Shown piece after piece: positions 34,097 through 43,572 of a stretch of DNA of 64,000 nucleotides (position 1 is the first letter of the stretch; the number at the start of each line of letters is the position of its first letter). The stretch covers positions 1 through 64,000 of the forward strand of contig NZ_LN890328.1 in assembly GCF_001458595.1 (NCBI RefSeq), written 5' to 3'. The translations under genes and the position numbers were made by a program. The notes under the pieces are model-generated. The model searched no databases. It was given only the letters and a program-made list of their open reading frames with translations, and had not been told where the DNA came from. Origin of the DNA: Clostridium neonatale. Its GTDB lineage: Bacteria > Bacillota > Clostridia > Clostridiales > Clostridiaceae.

Positions 34097-35032
34097 ATGG
34101 AAGGGTATAGTAACGTTGAAAAGATAATTACAAACATGGAGAAGGTTATAGTTGGAAAGTATAAAGTGATAAACATGGCTGTAATATCTATTTTATGCGA
34201 AGGTCATATATTGATTGAAGACGTTCCAGGGACAGGCAAGACTACTTTTGCTAAAACATTGGCTAAAACATTGGGGTGTGGGTTTAATAGAATTCAATTT
34301 ACACCAGACACACTGCCAAGTGATGTGACAGGAGTTTCTGTATATAATATGCAGAAAGGAATATTCGAATATATGAAAGGCGGCATTATGAGCAATGTTG
34401 TTTTGGTAGATGAGATAAACAGAGCTTCACCAAAAACACAAGCAAGTTTATTAGAGGCGATGGAAGAACAACAGGTAACAGTTGATGGTAATACATATTC
34501 TTTGCCTAGACCATTTATGGTTATTGCAACTCAGAATCCAGTTGATTATATTGGAACATATAATCTTCCAGAAGCTGAGCTTGATAGATTTTTCATGAAG
34601 CTTTCTATGGGATATCCAAGTAAAGAAGAAGAAAGAGACATGGTAAATAGATTTATTAATAATAGAAAATGGAGGGAAATTGATGCTGTAATTGGACAAG
34701 ATGAAATTGTTGAAATGCAGCAAGAGATTACAAACATAGAAGTTAATGAAGATATTATTGATTATATACTAAATATTACAGAAAAGACTAGAAATAATGA
34801 ACATATAGAATTGGGTATTAGTCCAAGAGCTACATTAGACTGGATAAAAGGCTCTCAGGCAATGGCGTATTGCAATAAAAGAGAATATGTCATTCCCGAT
34901 GATGTTATAGAAATATTCAAGCCAATTATAGAACATAGGATTATTCTTTCATCAGAGGCAAAAATGAATCAGATGTCATGTGAAAAGGTTTTAGAAAGTA
35001 TAAGATACAGTGTTAAAGTACCAATATTTTAG
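34097..35032 (+). CDS. MoxR-family AAA+ ATPase
   Basis: This is a 311-residue chaperone-like ATPase. Walker A is EDVPGTGKTTFAK, Walker B is VVLVDEINRASPKTQ, sensor 1 lies in ATQNPVDYIGTYNLPEAELDRF, and the AAA lid ends with SPRATLDWIKGSQAMA. MoxR proteins are thought to help mature or activate partner proteins. It is the first gene of a three-gene MoxR/DUF58/transglutaminase operon. AAGGGG precedes the ATG. Confidence 0.94.
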   Translation: MEGYSNVEKIITNMEKVIVGKYKVINMAVISILCEGHILIEDVPGTGKTTFAKTLAKTLGCGFNRIQFTPDTLPSDVTGVSVYNMQKGIFEYMKGGIMSNVVLVDEINRASPKTQASLLEAMEEQQVTVDGNTYSLPRPFMVIATQNPVDYIGTYNLPEAELDRFFMKLSMGYPSKEEERDMVNRFINNRKWREIDAVIGQDEIVEMQQEITNIEVNEDIIDYILNITEKTRNNEHIELGISPRATLDWIKGSQAMAYCNKREYVIPDDVIEIFKPIIEHRIILSSEAKMNQMSCEKVLESIRYSVKVPIF

Positions 35033-35055
35033 TGCAAGGGGAGATTAAAGGAATA

Positions 35056-36216
35056 ATGAAGCGAAATGCGATTATTTTAATTATAGTGATAATTTGTACT
35101 GGGATTTTTGCAAGTAATTACGGGGGAACTATTCCTTATGCACTATTTTATTTTTCATTATTGGTGCCATTAATGTCATTTATATATATTCTTATAGTTT
35201 TAAATTTCTTTAGATTCCATCAGGAAGCTGCAAAAAAAACATTTGTGAAGGGAGAAACAGTAGATTATTTTTTTTCATTATCAAATGATAGTTTTATTTT
35301 ATATAGTGGCATTAAGGTTAATTTCATTCATAAAAAATCATATATTATTGGAGTAGATGAAGAAAAGGAATATTGTCTTATGCCTGGGGAAAGAGAGGCT
35401 ATTTATACAAAATTATGCTGCAAATATAGAGGACAGTATTTTGCAGGAATCGAGTATTTTACAGTAACTGATTACTTAAACTTATTTAATATAAAATATG
35501 AGGTAACTTCACAACTGCCAGTTACAGTTCTTCCAAGAATAGTAGAGTGGAAAGATGCTGACGTTATTGAAGAAGATAAAGATGAGAAGAAGGTAATGTT
35601 TTCACAAAGACAAGAAGAAAGACTTGATGTACAAGTAAGAAAGTATAGTAATGGTGATCCTATGCGTCATATTCATTGGAAGGCGTCAGCTAGAACAGGT
35701 CAATTGATGACAAGGATGCATTATGCTACATTAAAAATGCAGGTAATGATATTAATAGATTTAAGTACAGTCGGAAGTGAAGAGATGGAAAAAATTTTAC
35801 TTGAAGATGCAATTCTTGAAGAAACGCTATCAGTAGGTAATTATTGCAATAAGAAGAAGATACCAGCATTTGTATGCTTTGATTATTATGGTTATAAAAA
35901 GCTTTCAATAAATACATATAATGAATGGAATGAGTTTTATATGCTATGTGGTAAGATTCCATTTGAATCAAAGTTAAATAATCATGAGTTATGTACTGAA
36001 AGTAAAATATGGATAAAGGATGTAAGCAATGTCATTATAATAACTAATAACTTAAATACAAATTTATATAATGAACTAAAATATGGATATAAAGAAAGTG
36101 ATGTATGTGTGCTTCTAGTAGTTAATAAATGGGAAGATGAAGATAAGAGCAAGATGTCTTTATTTATTGAAAGTGGAATCAATGTTAGAGTAATTATGGC
36201 TACGGAGGAAAAGTAA
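35056..36216 (+). CDS. DUF58 protein, MoxR partner
   Basis: This is a 386-residue protein with two N-terminal membrane segments (about residues 5-50), then a beta-rich region and the DUF58 motif DPMRHIHWKASARTGQLMTR, followed by a vWA-like part (MILIDLSTVG). It probably binds the MoxR ATPase. The ATG at 35056 is preferred, with AAAGGA just before it. A GTG at 35032 that touches the moxR stop codon is possible but has no ribosome site. Confidence 0.88.
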   Translation: MKRNAIILIIVIICTGIFASNYGGTIPYALFYFSLLVPLMSFIYILIVLNFFRFHQEAAKKTFVKGETVDYFFSLSNDSFILYSGIKVNFIHKKSYIIGVDEEKEYCLMPGEREAIYTKLCCKYRGQYFAGIEYFTVTDYLNLFNIKYEVTSQLPVTVLPRIVEWKDADVIEEDKDEKKVMFSQRQEERLDVQVRKYSNGDPMRHIHWKASARTGQLMTRMHYATLKMQVMILIDLSTVGSEEMEKILLEDAILEETLSVGNYCNKKKIPAFVCFDYYGYKKLSINTYNEWNEFYMLCGKIPFESKLNNHELCTESKIWIKDVSNVIIITNNLNTNLYNELKYGYKESDVCVLLVVNKWEDEDKSKMSLFIESGINVRVIMATEEK

Positions 36217-36218
36217 TT

Positions 36219-38540
36219 ATGAAAAATGAAGTAAAATCAGAAGCATATAAATTTACTCGAGAAACTTTTATTACCTTTTCAATTGTATATGGAATTTTGA
36301 AATGTTTTAATTGTGAACTACCATTACTTCTTTTATTTATAGCATCGATCTTAGTAGGAAGTATAATAGAAATAAGTAGTAATTACAAAGTAAAAAATGG
36401 ATTATTTATAATACTTAGTATTTTTTTCTCATTAGTCATTATACTTGGAGTATTTTTCCATCAAAATATTTTTATATTTATAAAAAATGCGTTTTTATGG
36501 AGTTACGAATATATATTTAAGGAGCAAAGTTTCAGCCTTCTATATTGCATATTTATTTCATGTACATTGTTACTAGTTTTAATGAAAATGATATCATTTA
36601 TAGAAAAAAACAAGATAGTATTTTTTTTATTACTACTAGGACTAATGGCATTTATGATTATAAGCAGCTTTTATAACATTCAATGGAATCCTATACCTGT
36701 TGGTATGAGTATATTTTATTTTTTTGATGGAATAATTCAAATATATCAGGTAGAAATACTAAAAAGAATAAATTATTCTTCAATGTTTTTATTACCATTT
36801 ATATGCATAACAGTATTACTTTCTGTATGCATACCTTCTAATGATGAGCCTATTAAATGGACGTTTATAAAAAATACTGTCTATAATGTGAAAGATAGTA
36901 TGCAGGGACTTGTATATTACTGTATTTATGGAAACAATGATGAAAAATATAGATTTGATGTTAATAGGGCAGGATTTTCTGATGAAGGTGGAGGATTTTT
37001 AGGAACATTAATAGATGATAAAGAACGTAATATGTTTACAGTAGATGTTTCTGATAGCGTTAAAACAAGATATTTATATGGAATAACACGTAGTACATAT
37101 ACACGTGATGGATGGCAAACCGATGACGAATACGTATCAGAAGATGAATATAAGATGGAATTAAATGAGAAACTATACAATCTATATTATTCTGATTTAA
37201 GCAATCTTCAGGATGAATATTTTTCAAGAAGAGTAAGATATAAAATAAGTTTTAACAAGCTTGCTACCAATACAGTTTTTAGACCAGAAAACTGTATTTC
37301 AATTGATAAATATTCAGATAATGCAGATTTAAAGACAATAGGTGATAATATTTACTTTAAAAATAAGCATACAAAAGGATATTCTTATTATGCATCATCG
37401 CTTATTATGAATATGAACAATGATGAAATAAAAGCATATTTAGAAAGACTCAATTCAAAGAAAAACTATTATGCAAAAGAAAATAAAAAAGAAATAGACA
37501 TAGAGGGAAGTTTATTTGAACAAACAGCTAAAGAACTTAATTTTAATGATGAAAAAATAAAGAATATTATTTCTGATAATTTTAGAAAGCAGCTTTTAGA
37601 AAGAAGTAAAAGAATAGAAGAAAAATATCTTCAATTACCTAAAGATAATTCTAAAAAAATAAAGGATCTAGCAGAAGAAATAACAAAAGGATGTACCAAT
37701 CAATATGACAAAGCAGAAGCTATATGTAATTATTTAAAAGAGAATTATAAGTATTCAACTAAATTAGATGAACTTCCAGATGGAAAGGATCCTGTAGAAT
37801 ATTTTTTATTTGAAGAGAAAAAGGGATACTGCACATATTTTGCCAGCTCAATGGCGATATTATGTAGGGATGTTGGTATTCCAACTAGATATGTAGAAGG
37901 GGCATTTATTAATTACAGACAAAAAAAGGATGATGCTTTTGTTGTTAAGTCAGGTGCATCACATGCATGGACAGAAATTTATTTAGAAGGATTTGGCTGG
38001 GTTAGGATGGATTCCACACCTGGGTATGGGGTGGATAGTATTAGTTGGAGAATTATTAACTATTCAAATAGAAATGAAAATGGATATGAGGTACCTGTTA
38101 CTGAACAAACTGATTCAACTCAAATAATTAGTTCATTGCAAAGTCAATCTAATAATAATGTGCTTGTATGGATAAAATACATTATTATTTTAGTTAGCAT
38201 AATTGTATTCTTAATACTTTGTGTATTATTATTGTACAAATGGAATGAAAGAAGGCTATATAAAAAAGCCACTAATAAAGAGAAGGCATTTATATGTATG
38301 AAAAAGATATTTTCTTCTTTGAATAAATTAGGTTATCCTATAATATATGGAGAAACTATTAAGGAATATCTTGAAAGGCTGAAAAGTAATGAAAATTTTG
38401 AATATGATGATATTATTGATTTGTTAGAATGGTTTCAATATGTAAGATACAGTAATAAGTCAGTTGCCCAAGAAGAAGTTAAGAAAATAGAAAATGCTGC
38501 TTCAAAAAAATATAGGCAAAAATCTAAAATTGAAGCTTAA
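36219..38540 (+). CDS. Membrane transglutaminase-like protein (TgpA type)
   Basis: This 773-residue protein has six to seven membrane segments in residues 1-210, a DUF3488-like external part, then a transglutaminase-like core with Cys538 (KKGYCTYFAS), His582 (GASHAWTEIY) and Asp597 (RMDSTPGYG). A membrane segment follows (about 655-680), then a cytoplasmic DUF4129-like tail. The Cys-His-Asp triad is intact, so it may process peptides or cross-link at the cell surface. It starts two bases after the DUF58 stop codon, preceded by GAGGAAAA. Confidence 0.92.
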   Translation: MKNEVKSEAYKFTRETFITFSIVYGILKCFNCELPLLLLFIASILVGSIIEISSNYKVKNGLFIILSIFFSLVIILGVFFHQNIFIFIKNAFLWSYEYIFKEQSFSLLYCIFISCTLLLVLMKMISFIEKNKIVFFLLLLGLMAFMIISSFYNIQWNPIPVGMSIFYFFDGIIQIYQVEILKRINYSSMFLLPFICITVLLSVCIPSNDEPIKWTFIKNTVYNVKDSMQGLVYYCIYGNNDEKYRFDVNRAGFSDEGGGFLGTLIDDKERNMFTVDVSDSVKTRYLYGITRSTYTRDGWQTDDEYVSEDEYKMELNEKLYNLYYSDLSNLQDEYFSRRVRYKISFNKLATNTVFRPENCISIDKYSDNADLKTIGDNIYFKNKHTKGYSYYASSLIMNMNNDEIKAYLERLNSKKNYYAKENKKEIDIEGSLFEQTAKELNFNDEKIKNIISDNFRKQLLERSKRIEEKYLQLPKDNSKKIKDLAEEITKGCTNQYDKAEAICNYLKENYKYSTKLDELPDGKDPVEYFLFEEKKGYCTYFASSMAILCRDVGIPTRYVEGAFINYRQKKDDAFVVKSGASHAWTEIYLEGFGWVRMDSTPGYGVDSISWRIINYSNRNENGYEVPVTEQTDSTQIISSLQSQSNNNVLVWIKYIIILVSIIVFLILCVLLLYKWNERRLYKKATNKEKAFICMKKIFSSLNKLGYPIIYGETIKEYLERLKSNENFEYDDIIDLLEWFQYVRYSNKSVAQEEVKKIENAASKKYRQKSKIEA

Positions 38541-38711
38541 ATCTTAAGTGTAAAAAATTAAAAATATAAATTGGTTTTAAGACGTTAGAGATGAAAATAG
38601 ATGAATCTAATATAAAAAATGTAAAGATTGCAGGAATATAGCTATATATTTAAGGTGCTAGAAAATAGTCTTAAAATTTTGTGCTTAAAAGTGTGATTTA
38701 AATTATTAAAA

Positions 38712-38727
38712 TGTGATTTAAATCACA
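38712..38727. promoter_or_regulatory. Perfect Crp-type palindrome
   Basis: TGTGATTTAAATCACA is an exact 16-base palindrome of the TGTGA-N6-TCACA type, 72 bases before the reductase start. A half-site (TGTGATTTAAATTA) lies about 22 bases upstream at 38690. The T8 run after it could also let the stem end transcription from upstream. It fits the Crp/Fnr regulator encoded at 42080. Confidence 0.75.
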
Positions 38728-38798
38728 TTTTTTTTAGTATATTAACATTATAATATACTTACAGACTTTAAATACAAATGATAAATAACGAGGAACAA

Positions 38799-39575
38799 AT
38801 GATGAACATTAATTATAAAGAACAAACGGAAAAATGGCGAGGATTTAAAGAGATAAAAGTTACAAAAATAGTTGAAGAAGATGATTTAGTAAAATCATTT
38901 TATTTAGAAAATGAAGACAAAAGCAGATTGCCATCATTTATAGCAGGGCAATATATTGCTGTAAAAATTAAAAATGAAGATGGAAGCTTTACAATTCCAA
39001 GACAATATACACTATCACTAAATTCCAATGGAGAATTTTATAGAATAAGTGTAAAAAGAGAAGACGAAGGACTTATAAGTAAAAATTTATGTGATGACAT
39101 TAAAGTAAATGACACATTATATATCACAGCGCCTATTGGAAACTTTGTGCTTAAGGACAGCGAAAAACCTTTAGTTCTTATAGGTGGAGGTATAGGAATA
39201 ACGCCTATGCTTACTATGGCATATGAGGCTGTACAAACTAATAGAAAGATTTACTTGATTTATAGTACGCCTAACTCAAAGTATCATAGTTTTAAAGAAG
39301 AAATTAAAGAATTAGAAAAGAATAATAATAATTTAGAAGTAACTACTATCTATACACGGCCTTTAGATTGTGATAAGATAGGTGAGACTTTTGAGATTAG
39401 TGGAAGAATATCAAAAGAATATATGGAGAATAATCTGCCTAGAAATGGAGAATTCTATTTCTGTGGACCAGTTCAATTTATGAGAAATTTATATCATAAT
39501 TTAATAGATATGAATATTAATAAAGAAGATATAAATTATGAATTATTTGCAGCTGGTGAAGATATAACAAAATAA
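38799..39575 (+). CDS. Flavohemoglobin-type FAD/NAD(P)H reductase without globin domain
   Basis: This is a 258-residue ferredoxin-NADP-reductase-fold protein. FAD binding is by PRQYTLS (about residue 67), the NAD(P) domain has LIGGGIGITPML, and the C-terminal FYFCGPVQFM is the usual nucleotide-binding end. It resembles the reductase half of flavohemoglobin but has no globin and no 2Fe-2S domain. It may reduce a separate partner such as the hemerythrin-like protein nearby. Two ATGs at 38799 and 38802 follow GAGGAA; the frame opens seven codons earlier without a site. Confidence 0.85.
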   Translation: MMNINYKEQTEKWRGFKEIKVTKIVEEDDLVKSFYLENEDKSRLPSFIAGQYIAVKIKNEDGSFTIPRQYTLSLNSNGEFYRISVKREDEGLISKNLCDDIKVNDTLYITAPIGNFVLKDSEKPLVLIGGGIGITPMLTMAYEAVQTNRKIYLIYSTPNSKYHSFKEEIKELEKNNNNLEVTTIYTRPLDCDKIGETFEISGRISKEYMENNLPRNGEFYFCGPVQFMRNLYHNLIDMNINKEDINYELFAAGEDITK

Positions 39576-39646
39576 TATATTCATCTTAGAATTTGATAAT
39601 AATACCACTAAAATTAACACTTATATTAAGAGAGAAGGTAAAAGAA

Positions 39647-41104
39647 ATGTTTAGTGTGACAAACGACGGAAATAAGAATTTTAAAAATTTAGTAAATGGG
39701 AAATGGGTATCCAGTGAAAGTAATAATTTTATAGATATAAATTCACCAATAGATAACTCTTTGGTAGGAAGAGTTCCAGCTATGACTAAAGATGAAGTTG
39801 ATTTTATAATAAAAGGTGCTAAAGAAGCACAAAAGGAATGGGGAAAAATTACTTTAAACGAAAGAGCTGAGATTTTATATAAAGCTGCAGATCTTTTTGT
39901 TGAATATTCAGAAGAAATAGCTGAAATAATGATTAGGGAAATAGCAAAAGACAGAAAAAGTTCTATTTCAGAAGTGGTTAGAACTGCTGATTTTATAAGA
40001 TTTACAGCAGATACAGCTAAAAATATGTCAGGAGAAAGCATACCAGGTGATACATTTCCAGGGTATAAAAGAAATAAAATATCAGTTGTAAATAGAGTGC
40101 CTCTTGGAGTGGTACTTGCAATATCACCATTTAACTATCCGGTAAATCTTGCAGCATCTAAAATAGCACCAGCAATAATCGCTGGTAATTCAGTTGTATT
40201 AAAGCCAGCGACACAAGGAAGTCTTTGTGGAATATATTTAGCAAGAATATTTGAAGCAGCTGGAGTTCCAAAAGGAGTAATAAATACAATAACTGGTAGA
40301 GGAAGCGAAATAGGAGATTATATTACTACTCATAAGGGGATTGACTTTATAAACTTCACAGGAAGCAGTGCAGTTGGTGAAAGAATTTCTAAAATTACAA
40401 CTATGGTGCCTCTTTTAATGGAACTTGGTGGAAAGGATGCAGCAATAATATTAAAAGATGCTGATTTAGAACTTGCAGCAAGTAATATTATAGCTGGAGC
40501 ATATTCATATTCAGGTCAAAGATGTACTGCAGTTAAGAGAGTTTTAGTAGAAGAAGAAATTGCAGATGCTTTAGTAGAAAAATTAAAAGAAAAGGTAGCT
40601 AAATTAAAAGTTGTTAATCCGTTAGAAGAACAAGGGGATGTTGTACCTCTTATAAACACTAAAAGCGCAGATTTTGTTTGTGAATTGATGGAAGATGCAA
40701 AAGAAAAAGGTGCTGAGTTACTTTTTGGAGGAAAAAGAGAAGGAAATGTTATTTATCCAACACTATTTGATAAGGTGACAGAAGATATGAGACTTGCATG
40801 GGAAGAACCATTTGGACCAGTTCTTCCAATAATGAGAGTTAAAGATAGAGATGAAGCTATACGTATATCAAACGAATCAGAATATGGTCTTCAAGGAGCT
40901 GTATTTACAGAAAATATAGATAATGCATTTTATGTTGCTGATAAATTAGAGGTTGGTACAGTTCAAATTAATAACAAGACTGAAAGAGGTCCAGATCATT
41001 TCCCATTCTTAGGAGTTAAATCTTCTGGAATTGGAACTCAAGGAATAAGATATTCTATTGAGGCTATGACTAGATTAAAAGGTACTGTTATTAACTTAAG
41101 ATAA
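39647..41104 (+). CDS. gapN: NADP-dependent glyceraldehyde-3-phosphate dehydrogenase (non-phosphorylating)
   Basis: This aldehyde dehydrogenase of 485 residues oxidises glyceraldehyde 3-phosphate directly to 3-phosphoglycerate with NADP. It has the ALDH motifs SPFNYPVN, FTGSSAVGERI, MELGGKDAA with the general-base Glu, and the catalytic Cys293 in SGQRCTAVKR, the last being typical of GapN. The start is the ATG at 39647, eight bases after GAGAAGG; the frame is open further upstream without a site. It follows the reductase by 71 bases, possibly cotranscribed. Confidence 0.93.
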   Translation: MFSVTNDGNKNFKNLVNGKWVSSESNNFIDINSPIDNSLVGRVPAMTKDEVDFIIKGAKEAQKEWGKITLNERAEILYKAADLFVEYSEEIAEIMIREIAKDRKSSISEVVRTADFIRFTADTAKNMSGESIPGDTFPGYKRNKISVVNRVPLGVVLAISPFNYPVNLAASKIAPAIIAGNSVVLKPATQGSLCGIYLARIFEAAGVPKGVINTITGRGSEIGDYITTHKGIDFINFTGSSAVGERISKITTMVPLLMELGGKDAAIILKDADLELAASNIIAGAYSYSGQRCTAVKRVLVEEEIADALVEKLKEKVAKLKVVNPLEEQGDVVPLINTKSADFVCELMEDAKEKGAELLFGGKREGNVIYPTLFDKVTEDMRLAWEEPFGPVLPIMRVKDRDEAIRISNESEYGLQGAVFTENIDNAFYVADKLEVGTVQINNKTERGPDHFPFLGVKSSGIGTQGIRYSIEAMTRLKGTVINLR

Positions 41105-41155
41105 TAGCATTAGAGTATAATAATTTAAAAAGAAATTAAAATATTATATGAGAGG

Positions 41156-41208
41156 GCATGAAATTATAAATTACTAATATGTAAATATAATTTCATGCTT
41201 TTTATATT
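41156..41208 (+). terminator. Terminator of gapN
   Basis: Stem GCATGAAATTATA / TATAATTTCATGC with a T-rich tail, about 50 bases past the stop codon. Confidence 0.85.
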
Positions 41209-41245
41209 TTTTATAAAACATTTGATATAGATAATGTAAAAAAGC

Positions 41246-41305
41246 AACTTATAAAAAGAAATGATTATGTAACAGGTGTTACAGAAGTATTTCTTTTTAT
41301 AAGTT
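41246..41305. promoter_or_regulatory. Long dyad with an inner GTAAC-N4-GTTAC site
   Basis: Outer arms AACTTATAAAAAGAAAT and ATTTCTTTTTATAAGTT (17 bp, exact) enclose the palindrome TGTAACAGGTGTTACA at 41268-41283. The inner part looks like a Crp/Fnr-family operator. The outer arms would form a stable RNA hairpin. It lies 130 bases before the hemerythrin gene. Confidence 0.6.
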
Positions 41306-41434
41306 AAAATTAATTCAACAAAATAATTTATAAGTTACAGTAAGTATGAAAATAATAATATGAGCTCATGATTGGTTAAAATAGCAGAATAAAAGAAAAA
41401 TATTTTTAAAGAAAAATAAAGCGAGGTATGTTAT

Positions 41435-41983
41435 ATGAATGCAATAGATATAATGGTAAAAGAACATGAAGTGATTACAAGAATGCTTAAAATTATTAGA
41501 AAGATTTCGTTAAATATTTTAAATAATAAAGAAATAAATTATGAAGAATTTGAAACAATAATAGATTTTATAAGAAATTATGCTGATGGACACCATCATA
41601 ATAAAGAAGAAATAAAGCTTTTTAACAAAATGGTTGAGAATTTAGGCGCAGTTGGTGAGAAAATAATAAAACATGGAATGTTAGTTGAACATGATATGGG
41701 AAGAATGTATGTAAGAGACTTAGAAGAAGCTCTATCTAAAGTTAAAAAAGGATATGAAGAAGCTAAGCTTGATGTAATAGCAAATGCCATATCATATACA
41801 CATCTTTTAGAAAGACACATTGAAAAAGAAAACAATGTTATATATAAATTTGCACAAAGAGAGCTAAAAGATGAGATACTTAAAGAAATAGATATAGAAT
41901 GTTTTAAATATGAAGAAGAGAATAAAGATGTTAAAAATAAGTATATAAGAATAGTTGAAAGCTTAGAAGAGAAATATAGATAA
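41435..41983 (+). CDS. Hemerythrin-domain protein
   Basis: This is a 182-residue four-helix protein with the hemerythrin HHE pattern: KEHEVITRML at the start, ADGHHHNKEE (about residue 51), LVEHDMGR and LLERHIEKENNVIY. These supply the His and Glu ligands of a di-iron centre. Relatives bind oxygen or NO, or protect iron-sulfur enzymes. The neighbouring Crp/Fnr gene and the reductase suggest a role against oxygen or NO stress. A site GCGAGG precedes the ATG. Confidence 0.92.
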   Translation: MNAIDIMVKEHEVITRMLKIIRKISLNILNNKEINYEEFETIIDFIRNYADGHHHNKEEIKLFNKMVENLGAVGEKIIKHGMLVEHDMGRMYVRDLEEALSKVKKGYEEAKLDVIANAISYTHLLERHIEKENNVIYKFAQRELKDEILKEIDIECFKYEEENKDVKNKYIRIVESLEEKYR

Positions 41984-42079
41984 GTTTATAATTTATAGAG
42001 TATTTAACCAGAATATATATTGTACATTAAATAAATTTAATGTTAATCTAGATATAAAAGATTATAAAGGATGATATAT

Positions 42080-42781
42080 ATGAATACAGCTGGAAACTCT
42101 AATATGTGTAAGGGTCATTGTGCAAGTGGAATTCCTTTATTTTATAATCTAGATTGCACTGAGCTATTGGAAGTAGTAAAAGCAATTGGAAGCAGAGAAG
42201 TAAAAAAAGGTGATGTGATATTTCAAGAAGGCGGTATATCAAATTCACTATGCTTTATAAATGAAGGAAAAGTTAAATTATATAAATATACAAAAGATGG
42301 GAAAGAACAGATACTTAGCATTCTATCAAAAAATGATTTTGTGGGAGATTTGGAGTTATTAAAAGAATCTCCTCATAAATTTAATGCAGAAGCTATAGAA
42401 GATTGTAAGTTATGCATTATAACTAAAGATGAGATGAAAACACTGATGATGAATAATCCTGAAATGGGCATTAAAATTTTAGAAAGTGTTGCAGAAAAAT
42501 TATCTCAAATGGAAGAATTAATCCAAAATTTAGCTACTAATGATATAGATGCAAGAGTGGCATATTTATTAATAGAACTCATTGAAAAATATGGACATAG
42601 AAAAGATGACAATATAATTATAGAACTATCTATAACACGAGAAGACATGGCAAATTATATAGGCGTTACGAGGGAAACAATGAGTAGGAAGCTTAGGAAA
42701 TTTGAAGATGATGGAATAATACAATTAGATGGAATGAAAAGGATAATTGTATTAAATGAAGAGAAATTAAAATTGATGTAA
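42080..42781 (+). CDS. Crp/Fnr-family transcription regulator
   Basis: This is a 233-residue regulator with a cyclic-nucleotide-like sensor domain (VKKGDVIFQEGGISNSLCFI) and a C-terminal HTH (ITREDMANYIGVTRETMSRK). The recognition helix reads RETMSR, with the same Arg, Glu and Arg as in Crp RETVGR, which contact TGTGA. The N-terminus has clustered cysteines (MCKGHC and a later Cys in LDCTELL) that could bind an Fe-S cluster as in Fnr. The start is the second ATG at 42080, eight bases after AAAGGA. The palindrome at 38712 is a likely target. Confidence 0.92.
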   Translation: MNTAGNSNMCKGHCASGIPLFYNLDCTELLEVVKAIGSREVKKGDVIFQEGGISNSLCFINEGKVKLYKYTKDGKEQILSILSKNDFVGDLELLKESPHKFNAEAIEDCKLCIITKDEMKTLMMNNPEMGIKILESVAEKLSQMEELIQNLATNDIDARVAYLLIELIEKYGHRKDDNIIIELSITREDMANYIGVTRETMSRKLRKFEDDGIIQLDGMKRIIVLNEEKLKLM

Positions 42782-42864
42782 TAATTAAATTGCTTTTATT
42801 TTCAATAGCCCTAGATTAAATATAGTATATGATTAAATTATTTATTGATAATTTGAAGTGTATT

Positions 42865-42899
42865 AGATGTTTATAAATATTTGTAATTTATAAACATCT
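42865..42899. promoter_or_regulatory. 14-bp perfect dyad
   Basis: Arms AGATGTTTATAAAT and ATTTATAAACATCT with a seven-base spacer, between the regulator gene and the DUF805 gene. There is no T run, so it is more likely an operator or a 3' stabiliser than a terminator. Confidence 0.5.
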
Positions 42900-42950
42900 G
42901 TAATAATATAATAATTGTATAGTATATTATTATAAGAAGGGAGGATGAAA

Positions 42951-43301
42951 ATGAGTTGGTATTTAAATGTACTTAAAAATTATGTGAATTTTAATGGAAG
43001 AGCTAGAAGAAAAGAATATTGGATGTTTGTATTATTTAATGTTATTTTCGCAATTATATTGAATGTTATTGACTATTTACTTGGAACATCTCCAATAATT
43101 TCTTTAATTTACAGCTTAGGAGTACTTATTCCTGGTATAGCAGTTTGTGTTAGGAGACTACATGACATTGGAAAAAGTGGATGGTGGTATTTTATAAGTT
43201 TTATTCCGATTATAGGTGGTATATGGTTGCTTATATTACTTTGCAGGGATAGCCAATTAGAAAAAAATATTTATGGATTAAATCCTAAAGAAATCTTATA
43301 A
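42951..43301 (+). CDS. DUF805 membrane protein
   Basis: This is a 116-residue inner-membrane protein with three to four membrane segments. NFNGRARRKEYWMFVLFN and AVCVRRLHDIGKSGWWYFI are the DUF805 (YhaH-like) signatures. Function unknown. The start is the ATG at 42951, six bases after GGGAGG; the ATG six bases earlier sits directly on that site. The gene is single. Confidence 0.9.
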   Translation: MSWYLNVLKNYVNFNGRARRKEYWMFVLFNVIFAIILNVIDYLLGTSPIISLIYSLGVLIPGIAVCVRRLHDIGKSGWWYFISFIPIIGGIWLLILLCRDSQLEKNIYGLNPKEIL

Positions 43302-43307
43302 ATAAAG

Positions 43308-43410
43308 AAGCAGTAATAGTAGTTATATGCTCCTTTTTTGGTAGACATGTAAAACAATAAAAATGTCTATATAGAGGAGAAGTTAATATTGAGCTATTAC
43401 TGCTTTTTAT
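43308..43410 (+). terminator. Multi-stem terminator or small structured RNA
   Basis: The outer stem AAGCAGTAATAG (43308) pairs with CTATTACTGCTT (43394) and a T run follows. Inside are TGCTCCT with AGGAG and TAGACAT with ATGTCTA. Three nested stems over 100 bases are more than a terminator needs. Confidence 0.6.
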
Positions 43411-43572
43411 TATATTTTAGTAACAAATGTTACATACAAAAACAAGTTAAAAAGATATAATAATTTTAACAAAAATTTAATTATAAGAAGTTTTTATTAC
43501 ATATAAGTATGAAAATCGTAGATATTAATTAGAATAATTTTTATACTAGATTTTAATTTAGGAGGAATACAT

